Shown: in pieces, positions 33,101 to 42,947 of the stretch
How the letters are laid out: every line of letters begins with the position of its first letter
Numbering within the stretch: the stretch's first letter is position 1
Assembly: GCA_021234155.1 (NCBI GenBank)
Contig: JAJEKV010000019.1
Location: forward strand, 3,264,356-3,328,355
Origin: Isoetes taiwanensis
Lineage: Eukaryota; Streptophyta; Lycopodiopsida; Isoetales; Isoetaceae
Length of the DNA: 64,000 bases
Direction of reading: 5' to 3'
Program-made: the position numbers and the translations under genes
Notes under the pieces: model-generated
What the model was told of the DNA's origin: nothing
Databases searched by the model: none
Seen by the model: the letters and a program-made list of their open reading frames with translations, nothing else

Positions 33101-33850
33101 CTAAACCTTCTTTATGCGTTGGTATGATCTTCATCTCCATTGTCGCCGTAGCTCATCAACTTGACTCAAGCTTGCAAAAGGATGCCAAACAGAGAATGCA
33201 TGAAAGAGCTCCTTGAGATTAATATCGAACTATTTAATCCCGAAGCTGCAGCATGAGCATCTACTTGAAACATGGATCGAGTATAAGAACACACGAATGA
33301 GCTCTTTATGCAGACAAAATAATGCAGAAAGGAACATGGACCTAAGAAGACCGGAGGATTCATTTTGTAGGTCAGCACGCGGCCTGTTATACTCTGCAAA
33401 GAAGGTGCAAAAGAAGGTGACGTGTTTGCCGGAACTGACCTCCATAGCTGGACCTCGGGAATATAGGGGTTTAAGAAAAGAAATCTCATCATTAGCAAAA
33501 AAAATTTTTTTACAATATAAACGAAGTGTACCTTTATTGAAAGATATATATTTTTTGATATTAAAGAAGTGTATTTGCGAGGCAGTACTAGGGAGGTTAT
33601 TTTGGTCCTGTCCAAGATAGCACCTCAAGTACGGTAGATATCAATCATGTTCAATTTAATCTATTTTATGATTTAATCTATTTTATGATTAGCACAATAC
33701 TTACTTTGAACATCCTTGTACTTGCCAAATTTGGGTCTAATTAAATATTAACTCTCCAAGTTAATCTACGTAAAGTTTGGATAGTTTCCATTCTGTCATA
33801 TTGTCCAATCTTGGAGTGCCACGTGTGCAACATTCATTCTCAGAATTGTT
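27114..33850. repeat. Segmental duplication 1, copy 2
   Basis: The counterpart of 416-7515, with an offset of about 26.3-26.7 kb. It lacks the LINE fragment seen in copy 1. It includes the same internal direct and tandem repeats and an ALMT pseudogene with different lesions. Between 29870 and 29880 it lacks ~35 bp present in copy 1. Confidence 0.9.
31205..33140 (-). pseudogene. ALMT-like pseudogene, copy 2
   Basis: The same six-exon arrangement as copy 1: ATG at 33140, last exon 31205-31723 ending NSILVE. This copy keeps parts lost in copy 1: the exon 2 stretch DLAGFTVEIIIICLTVFFAG, and RHCAYTSMAMLGCLWTEAQ in exon 5, both characteristic of ALMTs. It has its own lesions. One extra base in exon 1 (after FFIML) causes a stop. 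The exon 1 splice donor is deleted ('ggtatgaattcgagaattc' against the longer copy-1 sequence). One base is missing in exon 3 ('cgataataaactg'). The two copies therefore decayed independently after duplication, although together they show what an intact ancestor contained. Confidence 0.88.
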
Positions 33851-33861
33851 CTTTTAGTGAC

Positions 33862-34415
33862 ATTCTTAAATACTATCTGCATTCTAAGTTTTTGGGTTGC
33901 CCCTAGGGGGCAAACCCTTGTTTACGTGGGTTTGTAGTATATGCTAGGTATATGCTAAAATATACTTAGAATATGCTGATGACTGCTAAAAACCTATTGC
34001 CTCCTGTAAATTGGCGGTCACCTGCGTTATGGGCCGTTGATGTTTCAACTGGATAACTGGCAATACAGAAAGAGCCTCTGGCTATGGCGACCCCCAAGAG
34101 GCCAAGCCCTCCAACCATTCTTGGGGGGCAGGGTCTTTGGATTATATGGCTCTGGACAAGGTAGGACAGAACAAAGAGTGTCAGTGGTTGGAGCTTTTCA
34201 TAGATTGTGGCTATGCCGTTATTTTCCAATGCCTTTGAAGCATACAAGAGATATACCTCCTCTGTTAGTCCCTTTCCTAGATCAGTAAATGAGCCTTCCG
34301 AGCATTGCCGGCCATCAGCAGCTCCTTCTGGACTGAACTCACTTCATTTGTCTGATATGGAATTTAACATACCCCAAATAGATCGTGTACTTCGTGGGTT
34401 TTTGGTTGTAGATCC
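33862..34415. other. TIR-like remnant and unassigned exon-like sequence
   Basis: 'cattcttaaatactatctgc' at 33869 resembles the terminus of the TIR element at 7516-8647. It is followed by a small hairpin (gggttgcccctagggggcaa + accc). Around 34310-34419 a plausible coding stretch (LNSLHLSDMEFNIPQIDRVL + RGF) is present, but I cannot assign it. Confidence 0.4.
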
Positions 34416-34752
34416 ATGAGAAGGTTCCTTCTACTTCAACGTTGGTATTTGTGGATGAATCGGGCACTTGACAACCCTGCTTCTATTCATATTATTTCCA
34501 GTTTCTCAGAAGAAAAGATGGCAAAGCTAGTTTTAATGGATTCTGTTAAACTCAGAGAGCATGGAAACTCATTCTTTAAGCAAGGAAAACTTGAGGCTGC
34601 AGTAGAGCTCTTCAAAATGAGCATCAACAAGGCTATCTTAGATGGGGATGACAATGCTCTGCTCCTGGCTTACAACAATAGATCAGAAGTATACCTTCAG
34701 CAAGGCAAATATGAATCTGCCTTAAGAGACTCCAACAGAGCCCTTTCGCAAA
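34416..34752 (+). pseudogene. TPR-domain protein fragment
   Basis: From the internal ATG at 34518 the frame reads MAKLVLMDSVKLREHGNSFF, KQGKLEAAVELFKMSINKAI and LLAYNNRSEVYLQQGKYESA + LRDSNRAL, which are two tetratricopeptide helix pairs (G..F+.gk...A...y..ai ... l..NRs..yl..g.y..Al.d...al). TPR modules mediate protein-protein binding, and this layout is common in TPR-SET and TPR co-chaperone proteins. The reading then runs straight into hnRNP-like sequence, so the third helix and everything downstream are missing. Confidence 0.7.
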
Positions 34753-34848
34753 GCATTTTGTGCAGACAACATATTGGAAGTCGCTACATTGAAGTTTTTG
34801 CATTTTGTGCACACAACATATCGGAAGTCGCTACATTGAAGTTTTTAA
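34753..34848 (+). repeat. 48 bp tandem repeat at the TPR/RRM junction
   Basis: Two adjacent units contain 'gacaacatattggaagtcgc' or a close variant followed by 'tacattgaagttttt'. Each encodes IGSRYIEVF or a close relative, the end of an hnRNP H/F-type RRM. Confidence 0.75.
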
Positions 34849-34947
34849 GGGACATCCTACTGATATGCAGGTTCATGCCTATGTTACACTTCATAGAGGT
34901 TCTTGATTTCTAACACAGTGTGTGAGTTTTTAAAGGGGGCATTGCAG

Positions 34948-35674
34948 ATGGTTGGCCACGGGGCTGCAACTTCAACCATCAAGGGATTTGGGACAGGCAT
35001 ACCTGGGATGGCTGGCAACCCTGATATGCGCTATACAGGAGTTGTTCGGACGCGGGGGATGCCTTATAGGTAATTTGTGATCAGACAGCATGAGCTTTTC
35101 TGTTTGTTTTTTCTTATGACATGGAAACATTGTGCAGTTGCACGTCTGCAGATATTTTGGCATTTTTTAAGGGTATGCAGATTTCTCCTGATGGGGTTTT
35201 TCTATGTACTCATACAGATGGACGTCCAACTGGTGAGGTATATATCAATATCATATTTTAACTGAAGCGTTGTCACTGTACTGCTTGTTTTAAAAACGTT
35301 TTCAGACCATCTGCATGGTGTTGATTTGTGGTGGATGCAAACTGTGCCAAAGCATGAAAAGAGCTTGAGAACAAAATAACATGTTCTTTTTTGTCTTTAA
35401 GCCAACCTCCGTAGAAAAAATTTACACTTCTGCGCCATTGGATTTTAAACTTTATCTCTGCATATTGACAATAGTATACATTCAAACCATGTCAAATTTC
35501 GAAGCTAAACATAAACTATTGATGTTTATTTAAAGCGGTGATCTTTGGAGTGGATCATTAAATATCTGGGAAGGTACTGACATCATCTGTTACTTGTGTT
35601 AGGCATTTGTTGAGTTTGTAGACGAGGAAATAGCTACTTGTGCAATGCAATTGCACAGAGAACCCATGGGATCG
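34948..35674 (+). pseudogene. hnRNP H/F-like quasi-RRM gene fragment
   Basis: Three exons have good splice sites: 34948-35069 (GFGTGIPGMAGNPDMRYTGV then VRTRGMPY), 35181-35237 (ISPDGVFLCTHTDGRPTGE) and 35603-35674 (AFVEFVDEEIATCAMQLHRE + PMGS). Joined in order they follow the quasi-RRM layout of hnRNP H/F and GRSF1 proteins (RGLPY ... GRPTGEAFVEF ... RYIE.F), which bind G-rich RNA. The first half of the second RRM between MPY and ISPDG is missing, and the residue run after PMGS is not found. Loss of these parts suggests a pseudogene, or exons I could not locate. Confidence 0.65.
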
Positions 35675-35821
35675 GTAAGAACATTTCATGTTTACGTACT
35701 GTAAATGTGTTGTCATTATTATTAACACATCTAGTTTTCCATATAGTGATTCCACAAATTGGACAGTTCTACTTGGATTTGCTGACATACTTACTCTGGA
35801 CTGATTCGAGATGCCAACTCT

Positions 35822-36750
35822 TAGGTCTGGTCACTTGATGCAACGCCTTTGGAAAGGTCCGTCGGGGAGGAGATGGAAAGACCATCTGTGGAACTTATTG
35901 CTTGCATTAAGCGAGAAATGCCACATCGGTACATCTACAATTTGCGTAACTCATAGGCTGGTTTTTAATTCTCATTCTTATCAGGCAGATCTACTTTTAC
36001 CTGAAATATTGATGGTTTTATAAGATTTTGCCTATGCATTCACGTTTTATTTCTTTCTTATCTCAAATTTCTACTAAAACTATTGGTATAGGTGTAGTTA
36101 CCCCTCAATATTCTCTGATCGATTCGTTACCATGTCTCCTATCCTATTGTTTAGGCGGCATGGAAGATGGGTATCATTTTATTCATTTCACAATAGTCTT
36201 TGTGAGGATCACGAAGGCCATGAGTATCTGAAACTAATTCCAATCAATGGATGCATTTTTCTATAGGTCCCTTCGGAAAATATGTAGCAAATGAACTTCT
36301 AAGAAAAAGTTCTCGATAAACATAGCACAATTATTGCAAAAAGATGATATTTTACTTGATGGTAATCTAACTAACTTGCCCTTTTTTGTACATGTTAGTG
36401 GATGGCGACTAATTTGCATTCCGAAGAAGGAGTCTCGGTGGTCTTTCATGGGTGTTCCATCTTGATGGAATTGCTTCAATGCACAAGTCTTTCGAGGAGA
36501 CAAACTTATGGTCATTATTAATCCTGGTGATAAGAGACGTTTTTTTTTTTCTTCCTTCCTTTTTGACGTTTTAAATGCAGGCCTCTGGTTGAAAATGTTC
36601 CTCAAGGAGTTCATATAAATTTTTTGAGGGCGGAAAGGAGTTTGCACCGGTGGGCGCATGAAGATATTCATAGAATTCATGAGGTAGAACTTGTTACTTC
36701 AGATGATGGTGCAGGGGTAGAATTGCATGTGTTGGAAGACGCAGGTAATT
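35822..36750 (+). other. Unassigned exon-like stretches
   Basis: Two or more short stretches look coding but I cannot name them. About 35822-35950 encodes EEMERPSVELIACIKREMPH + RYIYNLR. About 36580-36747 encodes ENVPQGVHINFLRAERSLHR, WAHEDIHRIHEVELVTSDDG and AGVELHVLEDAG, the latter preceded by a plausible 'atgcag' acceptor. They might belong to one plus-strand gene with the preceding RRM exons or to a different fragment. Confidence 0.35.
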
Positions 36751-36889
36751 GGGTAAGTCAAACTTCCCATTGTACAGGCTTTTTGGTGTTTAGGATACTT
36801 GATCTTATTTTTATTCTGCAGGTTCATACAGATAACCCTGATGGTCTTTTTAAAAATTTGTTGCCATCATTCTTGGGGCAATTCAGTTA

Positions 36890-37381
36890 ATTGAAGAAGG
36901 CAAAACAGTAACCATTTAGCTGTTAGACAGGAAAGCGCTATGGCAAGATAAACAAGGAAGCATAATTCCAAAGAAACTCTTTTTATTGCTTTCAGCCTAT
37001 TCACGGGGGATTCTACAATGACAATCCCCAATAATAAACTGCCCAATATATTCATTTCCTTTACACATCAGGCAAAAGACAATATTTGACGATCATTCTC
37101 AATATCCTTTATGGTTCCTAGCATGATAATCACCATAAAGAAACATATGTACGTAAATTATTTTCTTTGAATTCAAGATCATTCAAATGTTAAATATTCA
37201 TTGCACCGGGAAGCATCCTCCATTAGTTACCTCTTTGTGGAATTCTTTGCGGATGTTTAGTTGTGGAACTCCCTAAGTGACTTGGGAACATTTTGTATTA
37301 CCATCTAGGGGAGGGTGTCCATTGGCTATTGGCTATGTGCTTACTATTGGCTATGCACTTAAGCACATAAACGAATAGGCA
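36890..37381. other. Non-coding
   Basis: AT-rich sequence; nothing recognised. Confidence 0.4.
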
Positions 37382-38227
37382 GCCATATAATCATCTCAAT
37401 GGCTATCCATGCCACATGGTGCCCACTGGGATGGTCTACATATGTCAATTGCTAGTTTGGCCACATATGCTAACACTTAACTTATGAGATGTCAAAATAG
37501 TCAGGGTAGCAATGTCTATTGCCAATTCGGCATCTAACACTTAACTTATGAGATGTCAAAATAGTCGGTGTTGCTACCACCAAGGCGAGGAGCGACCTCC
37601 ATAGGAGATCAGGTGGCCATTCAAGGCTACAATTGTGCCAATGCAACAAACTTAGGAAACGAATTAAAAACAATCACAACAATCCTTAGGAATTTATACA
37701 ACAAACTTTGAAAAGTATATATCAATGTGCCTTGAAGTTAAAAACATTGTCTTAAATTCCTATAATCGACTTAAAATATTAAGACAACATGAAAGACAAA
37801 GATTGTATTTGCTATTGGTCGCCATATAACCATCTCAATGGCTATCCATGCCACATTGTAATGGTTATCCATGCCACATGGTAGGATGCCCACTGGGACG
37901 ATCTATATGGTAAGTCATGTCAATTGCCAATTCGACATCTAACTTATGAAATGTCAAACTCGTCGGGGTACTATCACCAAGACTGAGGAGCAACCCCCAT
38001 AAGAGATCAGGGTGGCCACTCAAGGCTGCAATTGTGCTAATGCAATAAACTTAGCAAGTAAATTAAAAATAATCATAACAATCCGTAAAATCATCAATAT
38101 ATCGTCAAAACGTTGTTAGAAATCCATACAACAAACTTTAAAAAGTATCAACATGCCTTGAAGTTATAAACATTGTCTTAAGTTTCTATAATCGATAAGA
38201 ACATGAAAGAAAAGATTGTATTTGCTA
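37382..38227. repeat. ~430 bp imperfect tandem duplication
   Basis: Unit 1 is about 37382-37817 and unit 2 about 37821-38227. Shared blocks are 'gccatataaycatctcaatg', 'ccacatggt...gcccactggga', 'gccaattcg.catctaac', 'agagatcag.gtggccaytc' and 'gaaagattgtatttgct' or close variants. No coding capacity. Confidence 0.8.
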
Positions 38228-38774
38228 CTGGATGTATCTAGAACTGAAGCACACAATGCATTATCATAACATGTGATAACCTGGAGTTTGAAATCTAGCA
38301 ACCACACAACTGCATTATCATAACCTGTAATAACTTGGAGTTTGAAAGAATTTTAATGTACTAATTGAAAGATACTTACAATAGGTTGAACAGATATGTT
38401 ACTAGAAAAAATGCCCAGCATTGCTAGGCATTCTGTCGACCAAAAAGAACCTTAAAAAGGAAACATGACCCCTCTAAATGAAATTAAGCTCCTCAAACAT
38501 GCACAAATATACAGTTTTGCATACAATACATGCCAGAAATCATAATCCCAACCATGCTGAAAGGCCCTCTCGCAATACCAAAAGAATTGTGCAAACTTAA
38601 TGGATAACGTTGAATTTGCTATCAAATAATTGAAAATACATATAAGTGTATTAGAAATTTGCTATCATTTGCTTCTAACTCCACGGCTGCCTCAGTGACC
38701 CAATCCTCATAATGTTCTATAATTGGACATTAAAATGCAGATATTTCAATGGTGCAGCCAACGGGAAGCTACTA

Positions 38775-38902
38775 GAAGGTTCCAAGAGCCTGGAGCATTT
38801 CTAGAAGCCTTCTGGAAAGTATCACGGACTATCTAGAAGCTAATCAGGAAGCTCTAGTGCCTTCTCGAATGGTCTAGATAGGTTTTTGTCTTCATATAAA
38901 AG
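38775..38902 (+). promoter_or_regulatory. Candidate heat-shock-type promoter
   Basis: A dense cluster of GAA/TTC units: gaaggttcc at 38775, ttctagaagccttctggaa at 38799-38817, tctagaagc at 38832 and ttctcgaa at 38862. A TATA box (atataaaag) follows at 38894-38902. The spacing inside the best cluster is TTC-2-GAA-3-TTC-2-GAA, slightly off the perfect heat-shock element. The sequence downstream to 39210 has no recognised product. Similar clusters occur in heat-responsive plant LTRs, so this may be an old LTR remnant. Confidence 0.45.
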
Positions 38903-39216
38903 GGAGGAGGCAGCGATCAGTCCACCCAATAGTGTCTATATAGCGGTCGGAGCTTGTGGAGAGTGATGATATAAACTATGTTGGGTTAAATCAAGGCTTG
39001 CATTTCAAACTTGTGAGAGCTGTGTTTCTTGGGTCTTTGGGACAACGTCGAATGCAAATAACATTTACATTATTTATAGCTGGTGATAGACAGAAAGCAC
39101 CATGGCGGCTAGCTCACCATAGCACGGCTACTCTTTCGCTCAGCAGGACTATTGAGGTTTTTGCTTGCTTAGTCAGATTGTTATTCTCTCGATTTGGATA
39201 TGGTAGATGAAGGATT

Positions 39217-40774
39217 TGTGACGTTCCACGTATTTATATGGTCCACGTCACGTATTTATACGGGACACGTACAAATACATGCACGTCACCCTCTATAAAT
39301 ATACGCCACCATGGGGGTATTGGAATAGGGGGGTTACTCTAAAAAGGATTAAATTAGCTATGCTAATTTAACACATTAAATATAATAACCTATAACTTAG
39401 GAAATTAAGACTAAATAGAATTAATTAGGCTAATTACTGTTTGGGAAGGCGCCACCTGCCCCAATCGATTGGCCAAGCATGGGGGTTTCCAAGTTAGGCT
39501 GTCAACCTGGTCCCAATCCCTGTGTTGACTCCCCCAATTCGGCCAAAGGAGCAGGAGCTGAGCGCCATCATACCTTTCAGAGCAAGTCGAACCTGTGAAG
39601 CAAAAGGCTGAATCCTCAAAGTCCCAAGAGATGGAAGCGCCCCATGGTAACGAGTCCAGCCAGAACTCAGGTGGGTGGCTAGGATAGCCGTGAATTCTAG
39701 ATAACGCCCCTATTGGGCCTTGGTTGTGTTCATATCTCTGTTCTCTTTGTGTTTCAATCATAGAAACTAACCCTTGATTGTTAAAGAAAGTTCTCTTTTT
39801 ATTCGATTCTGGTTCTTACTCTGAAAGGATGGATTGTTAGTTCTTTGTTTAATCTTACTCTGAAATGGGGGGATTACGGGGGTAGAGACCTCTGAACAGT
39901 GTATTGTAGTATGCTCCTAGATAGGCATACAGTAGAGTCCCATTAGATGCGGCACGCACAAGAGCCCACCGGGTCCTAGATGCTATGGTCCAGCAGCACC
40001 GGACAAGGAACACAAAGTGGTGAAGTGGGGTTGGGGTCTTGCACCGAACATAAAGGCTCCCGAGACTCCTACAGTGGGCTAGGCCTGATGGCCCGGTCAC
40101 GTGAGGGGCGGGTATGGGTCTGACACTCCCTGGGTGTAGAGGTGTGACCCGTATGGGGCACCTTGCACTTTGAGTAGATTTCTGGAAGGGGACGCTTCCC
40201 CGACCTGCCTCATCGGACCAGGCGTCATGAACCTGGAGTAGGCTCAGAGGGTGATACCCTGAGCTTGCGTCTCCGGAAGGCTATAGCGAAGCCATAGCAT
40301 GAATTGACCCATCTGCAAAGTGTGCACAGGAGGGGCGGATGGAGTGGACAACCCTAGCCGAGGTTCTATGCCAGCCAACGCCATGCCAAGACTCGGTCTG
40401 CTGATCTCTTGAGGCCCAGCCGTCAGTCGATCCTCATTGGAGTCCGAGCCGGGGTAGAACCTGGGGTTTGGGCGTTTTCTTAGGTTTAGATGCATATTCT
40501 ATGCAGATGGTATTTGGATGGATGCGCCACCCTTCGTGGTGGTTATTTATGTATATTTGTGCTGTGTGCTAACCCTTGTATTCATGCTTCCGCGACGTAG
40601 GAGTCCCATTGAAGGCGTGGGCCGAATGACCCCTTCGTGTCCTTCTTTCGGGCATCATTTAATAGATGACCCGAAACAGACGGAGGGCCCTGCTCATGGT
40701 GGGATGATCGCCATGGGAGGGGAAAGTCCCCGTATGTATATCGGTAGAAGTCGTATATATTCGGGCGTCCGCGA
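39217..40774 (+). repeat. 5' LTR of element B
   Basis: Starts tgtgacgttccacgtattta and ends just before the primer-binding site. It includes near-identical blocks shared with the 3' LTR (for example 39611-39870 and 40434-40730) separated by indel-rich blocks. 'cacgtatttat' is repeated near the start. The typical CA end seen in the 3' copy is altered here (gcgtccgcga). Confidence 0.9.
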
Positions 40775-40786
40775 TGGTATCGAGCC
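40775..40786 (+). other. Primer-binding site of element B
   Basis: 'tggtatcgagcc' immediately follows the LTR and matches the initiator tRNA-Met primer site TGGTATCAGAGC with one base missing. This is usual for plant chromoviruses. Confidence 0.8.
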
Positions 40787-42116
40787 ATGATTTTGGTTGC
40801 TCGAAATCATAGCACTGGCCAAACACTAACTCGTAGCACGGTAGTTAGGAGGAGGCTAAGTCAATGTGTCGTTAGTTCTCTTTGATGTTTGGCTTGGTGT
40901 TAGGTTAAGTTGAGAAATTGTAGCTTTGAAGTGGAGGGCCCAAGATTGGAGGCCTAACAGGTGTCAGTGGGTAGCCCAAATGACGAAGAGGGTGGTTCCA
41001 TTGGATCGGGCGTACTTGAATTACCTTAGAACAGTCAACTCTAGGCGAAAAATGGTCAAGGGCAGGCCCAAAAACAAACTCGGGCGCCGCTTGCCTTTTT
41101 ATTAAACTTTGTAGTCGGGTAGAAGAGCTAGAAATCTTTGTCGGCGCCGACAATCTCGGACCAAGTCAGCAGACCCGCCAGTCAACTTCGGGCGCCACTT
41201 GCTTTTCGGCGACTCGGTCGAGCGGAAGCTGCGTATAATGCAACCGGCCGGCCAGGTATGTTGTGCGTATTTCTGCCGTATAATTTTTTTAATAATAAAA
41301 TTTCGAAGTTAATAAAAATTTTGAAATTTTAAAAGTTAACTGGTCGTTTAACAAACCATTTCTTGTCATTTGCTTTTGCTTCCAGCCCCTCCGACCGCCT
41401 GAGCCGCCATCCGCCATCGCCACCGGACGACCTTGTTCTTAGCCCTTGTGCCTTGTGAATCCTAAGCGCCCCCTTTGCCATCTCCTTGTTGTTGCCCGCC
41501 TCACTATCGCCTTCTCCCTCACGTAACGCCGCTATGGCCATCACCAAGAGCGCCGGATCCATCTACCTTGAGCATCGTGGAGATCCTACGCCATGATTGC
41601 CAAGCACATGGCTTCTGACCCCGGCCTTCATTGATATATTGTTGGATGAGCTGGTAAACAGGTTTGAGAACAACGATAGGATTCCATATCCTATCTATCA
41701 CTTCTCGAGCCATTCTTGATTAATTTGAACCTTCGCCCGACTCTCCTACACTATTGTTGAGCAACGACATGGTTATGATGCTCATCAAATTCTATCCTCC
41801 CGCGGGGAAGGCCATACGGAGGAGGAAGATATTAGGGCAGAGGCCGACCGTGTCAGGGGTTTGGTCAGGGAAGATGACCACCGGGAGATTGAGCGGCGAT
41901 CTGACCGCCGGGGAAAGGAGTCTGAATACCTTGGGGGCGGCTTTGCCGCCATTGATGGCGGGCCATTGGTTCCCCATACCGCTGGCATGAGGGTCCAACA
42001 GCTTTGAATGGGGAGAAATCCCCGATATCGCCTTTAGACTATCCGACAACCATTCGGATAGACATGGGTCTGCTGACCACACGGGCATTAATGAACTTAA
42101 TCGGCCCAGCCGCTGA
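40787..42116 (+). other. Leader of element B with charged open frame
   Basis: Mostly non-coding, but around 41750-42004 an open plus-strand frame reads EGHTEEEDIRAEADRVRGLV and REDDHREIERRSDRRGKESE, ending VQQL at a stop. Its composition resembles a charged N-terminal extension. It is not in frame with the H3 domain as sequenced, so it may be a separate small protein or a frameshifted part of the H3 tail. Confidence 0.4.
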
Positions 42117-42749
42117 CCCGGCTTTTGCTTTCGATCCAAGAAGATCCGAGGGAGAGCCCTGAGGAAATCCGAGAAGCTTGAGGGAGAGGAGGGACGGCAA
42201 GACCGGGCAAGACCCGGCCGGGATGGAGGAGACTGGGAGTGGTCGGGCCAACCCCTCGACGCGATCGCATCAAGCACCGGAGAAAGGGGTCTCCCTATAA
42301 GGCCTGGGCAAATACAAAGAGAAACTAAGGACTGGGGCTTTTGGCAAGAAGACGAGGCCGACCGGAGGCGTGGCGAGGTGGACAACTCCCCGCGGCCAGG
42401 GGCTAAGATCGTGCGGCAACCGCCGGGGCCACCAGAAGCCCCTGGCCGGAAGCCTCACCGGTACCGACCCGGTACCGTGGCCTTGCGGGAAATCCGCAAG
42501 TTCCAGAAGTCTACAGAGCTTCTGATCAGGAAGCTACCCTTCCAGAGGCTGGTACGAGAGATCGCGCAACAGTTCAAGACCGATCTCCGTTTCCAGACCT
42601 TTGCAATTTTGGCGCTCCAAGAGGCTGCTGAAGCCTACTTGGTGGCACTTTTTGGTGACGTCAATCTTTGCGCTATCCACGCAAAGAGGGTCACCATAAT
42701 GCCTAAGGATCTAGCCCTCGCCCGCAGGATACGGGGGGAGCATCCTTAG
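42117..42749 (+). CDS. Retroelement-borne histone H3 (element B)
   Basis: The frame is open from 42117 to a stop at 42747-42749. The fold domain starts at about 42447 with [20 protein letters not shown] and continues [60 protein letters not shown] and [17 protein letters not shown]. This is a gap-free match to canonical H3 through all helices, retaining the residues equivalent to K56, K79, C110, K115 and K122. The canonical N-terminal tail (K4, K9, K27, K36) is replaced by a Pro/Gly/Arg-rich stretch ([15 protein letters not shown]) and a longer basic/acidic region. No ATG is present in the frame before the fold, so the start is unclear: splicing from the leader, a non-AUG start or a frameshift. 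Canonical loop 1 length argues against CENH3. The intact fold contrasts with the broken pol genes. Confidence 0.9.
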   Translation, partial: PGFCFRSKKIRGRALRKSEKLEGEEGRQDRARPGRDGGDWEWSGQPLDAIASSTGERGLPIRPGQIQRETKDWGFWQEDEADRRRGEVDNSPRPGAKIVRQPPGPPEAPGRKPHRYRPGTVALREIRKFQKSTELLIRKLPFQRLVREIAQQFKTDLRFQTFAILALQEAAEAYLVALFGDVNLCAIHAKRVTIMPKDLALARRIRGEHP

Positions 42750-42866
42750 CTTACTTGCGGGAGTCCGCATTTGTAAATGTTTTCTTGTGATATTTAATAA
42801 AGAAACTTTTATTTTGAATTAAAAGTTTAATGGTTTTATGTTAAAAATAAAATAAAACGCTGATGT
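42750..42866 (+). other. Gap between H3 and ORF2 (element B)
   Basis: A/T-rich, with AATAAA-type signals (aataaagaaac near 42798, aaaataaaataaaac near 42845) that could end an H3 transcript. The structured repeats seen in element A are not present. Confidence 0.5.
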
Positions 42867-42896
42867 CAGCCTTAATAAAAGGGTTAAAAAGGGGAC
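42867..42896 (+). promoter_or_regulatory. Candidate internal promoter of ORF2 (element B)
   Basis: 'cagccttaataaaagggtta' + 'aaaaggggac' corresponds to the TATA-containing block at 18758-18780 of element A. A pyrimidine-rich leader (ttcttctcctctctcctccc) runs from it to the ATG at 42948. Confidence 0.55.
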
Positions 42897-42947
42897 TTTA
42901 AAAGTTATTTCAAACGTTTCTTCTCCTCTCTCCTCCCTTCTAGCACC

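Noticed and set aside
39411-39761. Minus-strand frame conserved in both LTRs of element B
   Set aside because: Conservation is explained by LTR identity. It is broken differently in the two LTRs and has no known motif.
41792-42385. Long minus-strand open frame opposite the H3 tail region
   Set aside because: It is a GC-rich antisense shadow with no recognisable motifs. The plus-strand frame holds the histone.
42378-42749. Element B H3 as an unrelated host gene pseudogene that simply landed in the element
   Set aside because: The same H3-ORF2 order occurs in element A, and no poly(A), extra target-site duplication or intron remnant surrounds it.
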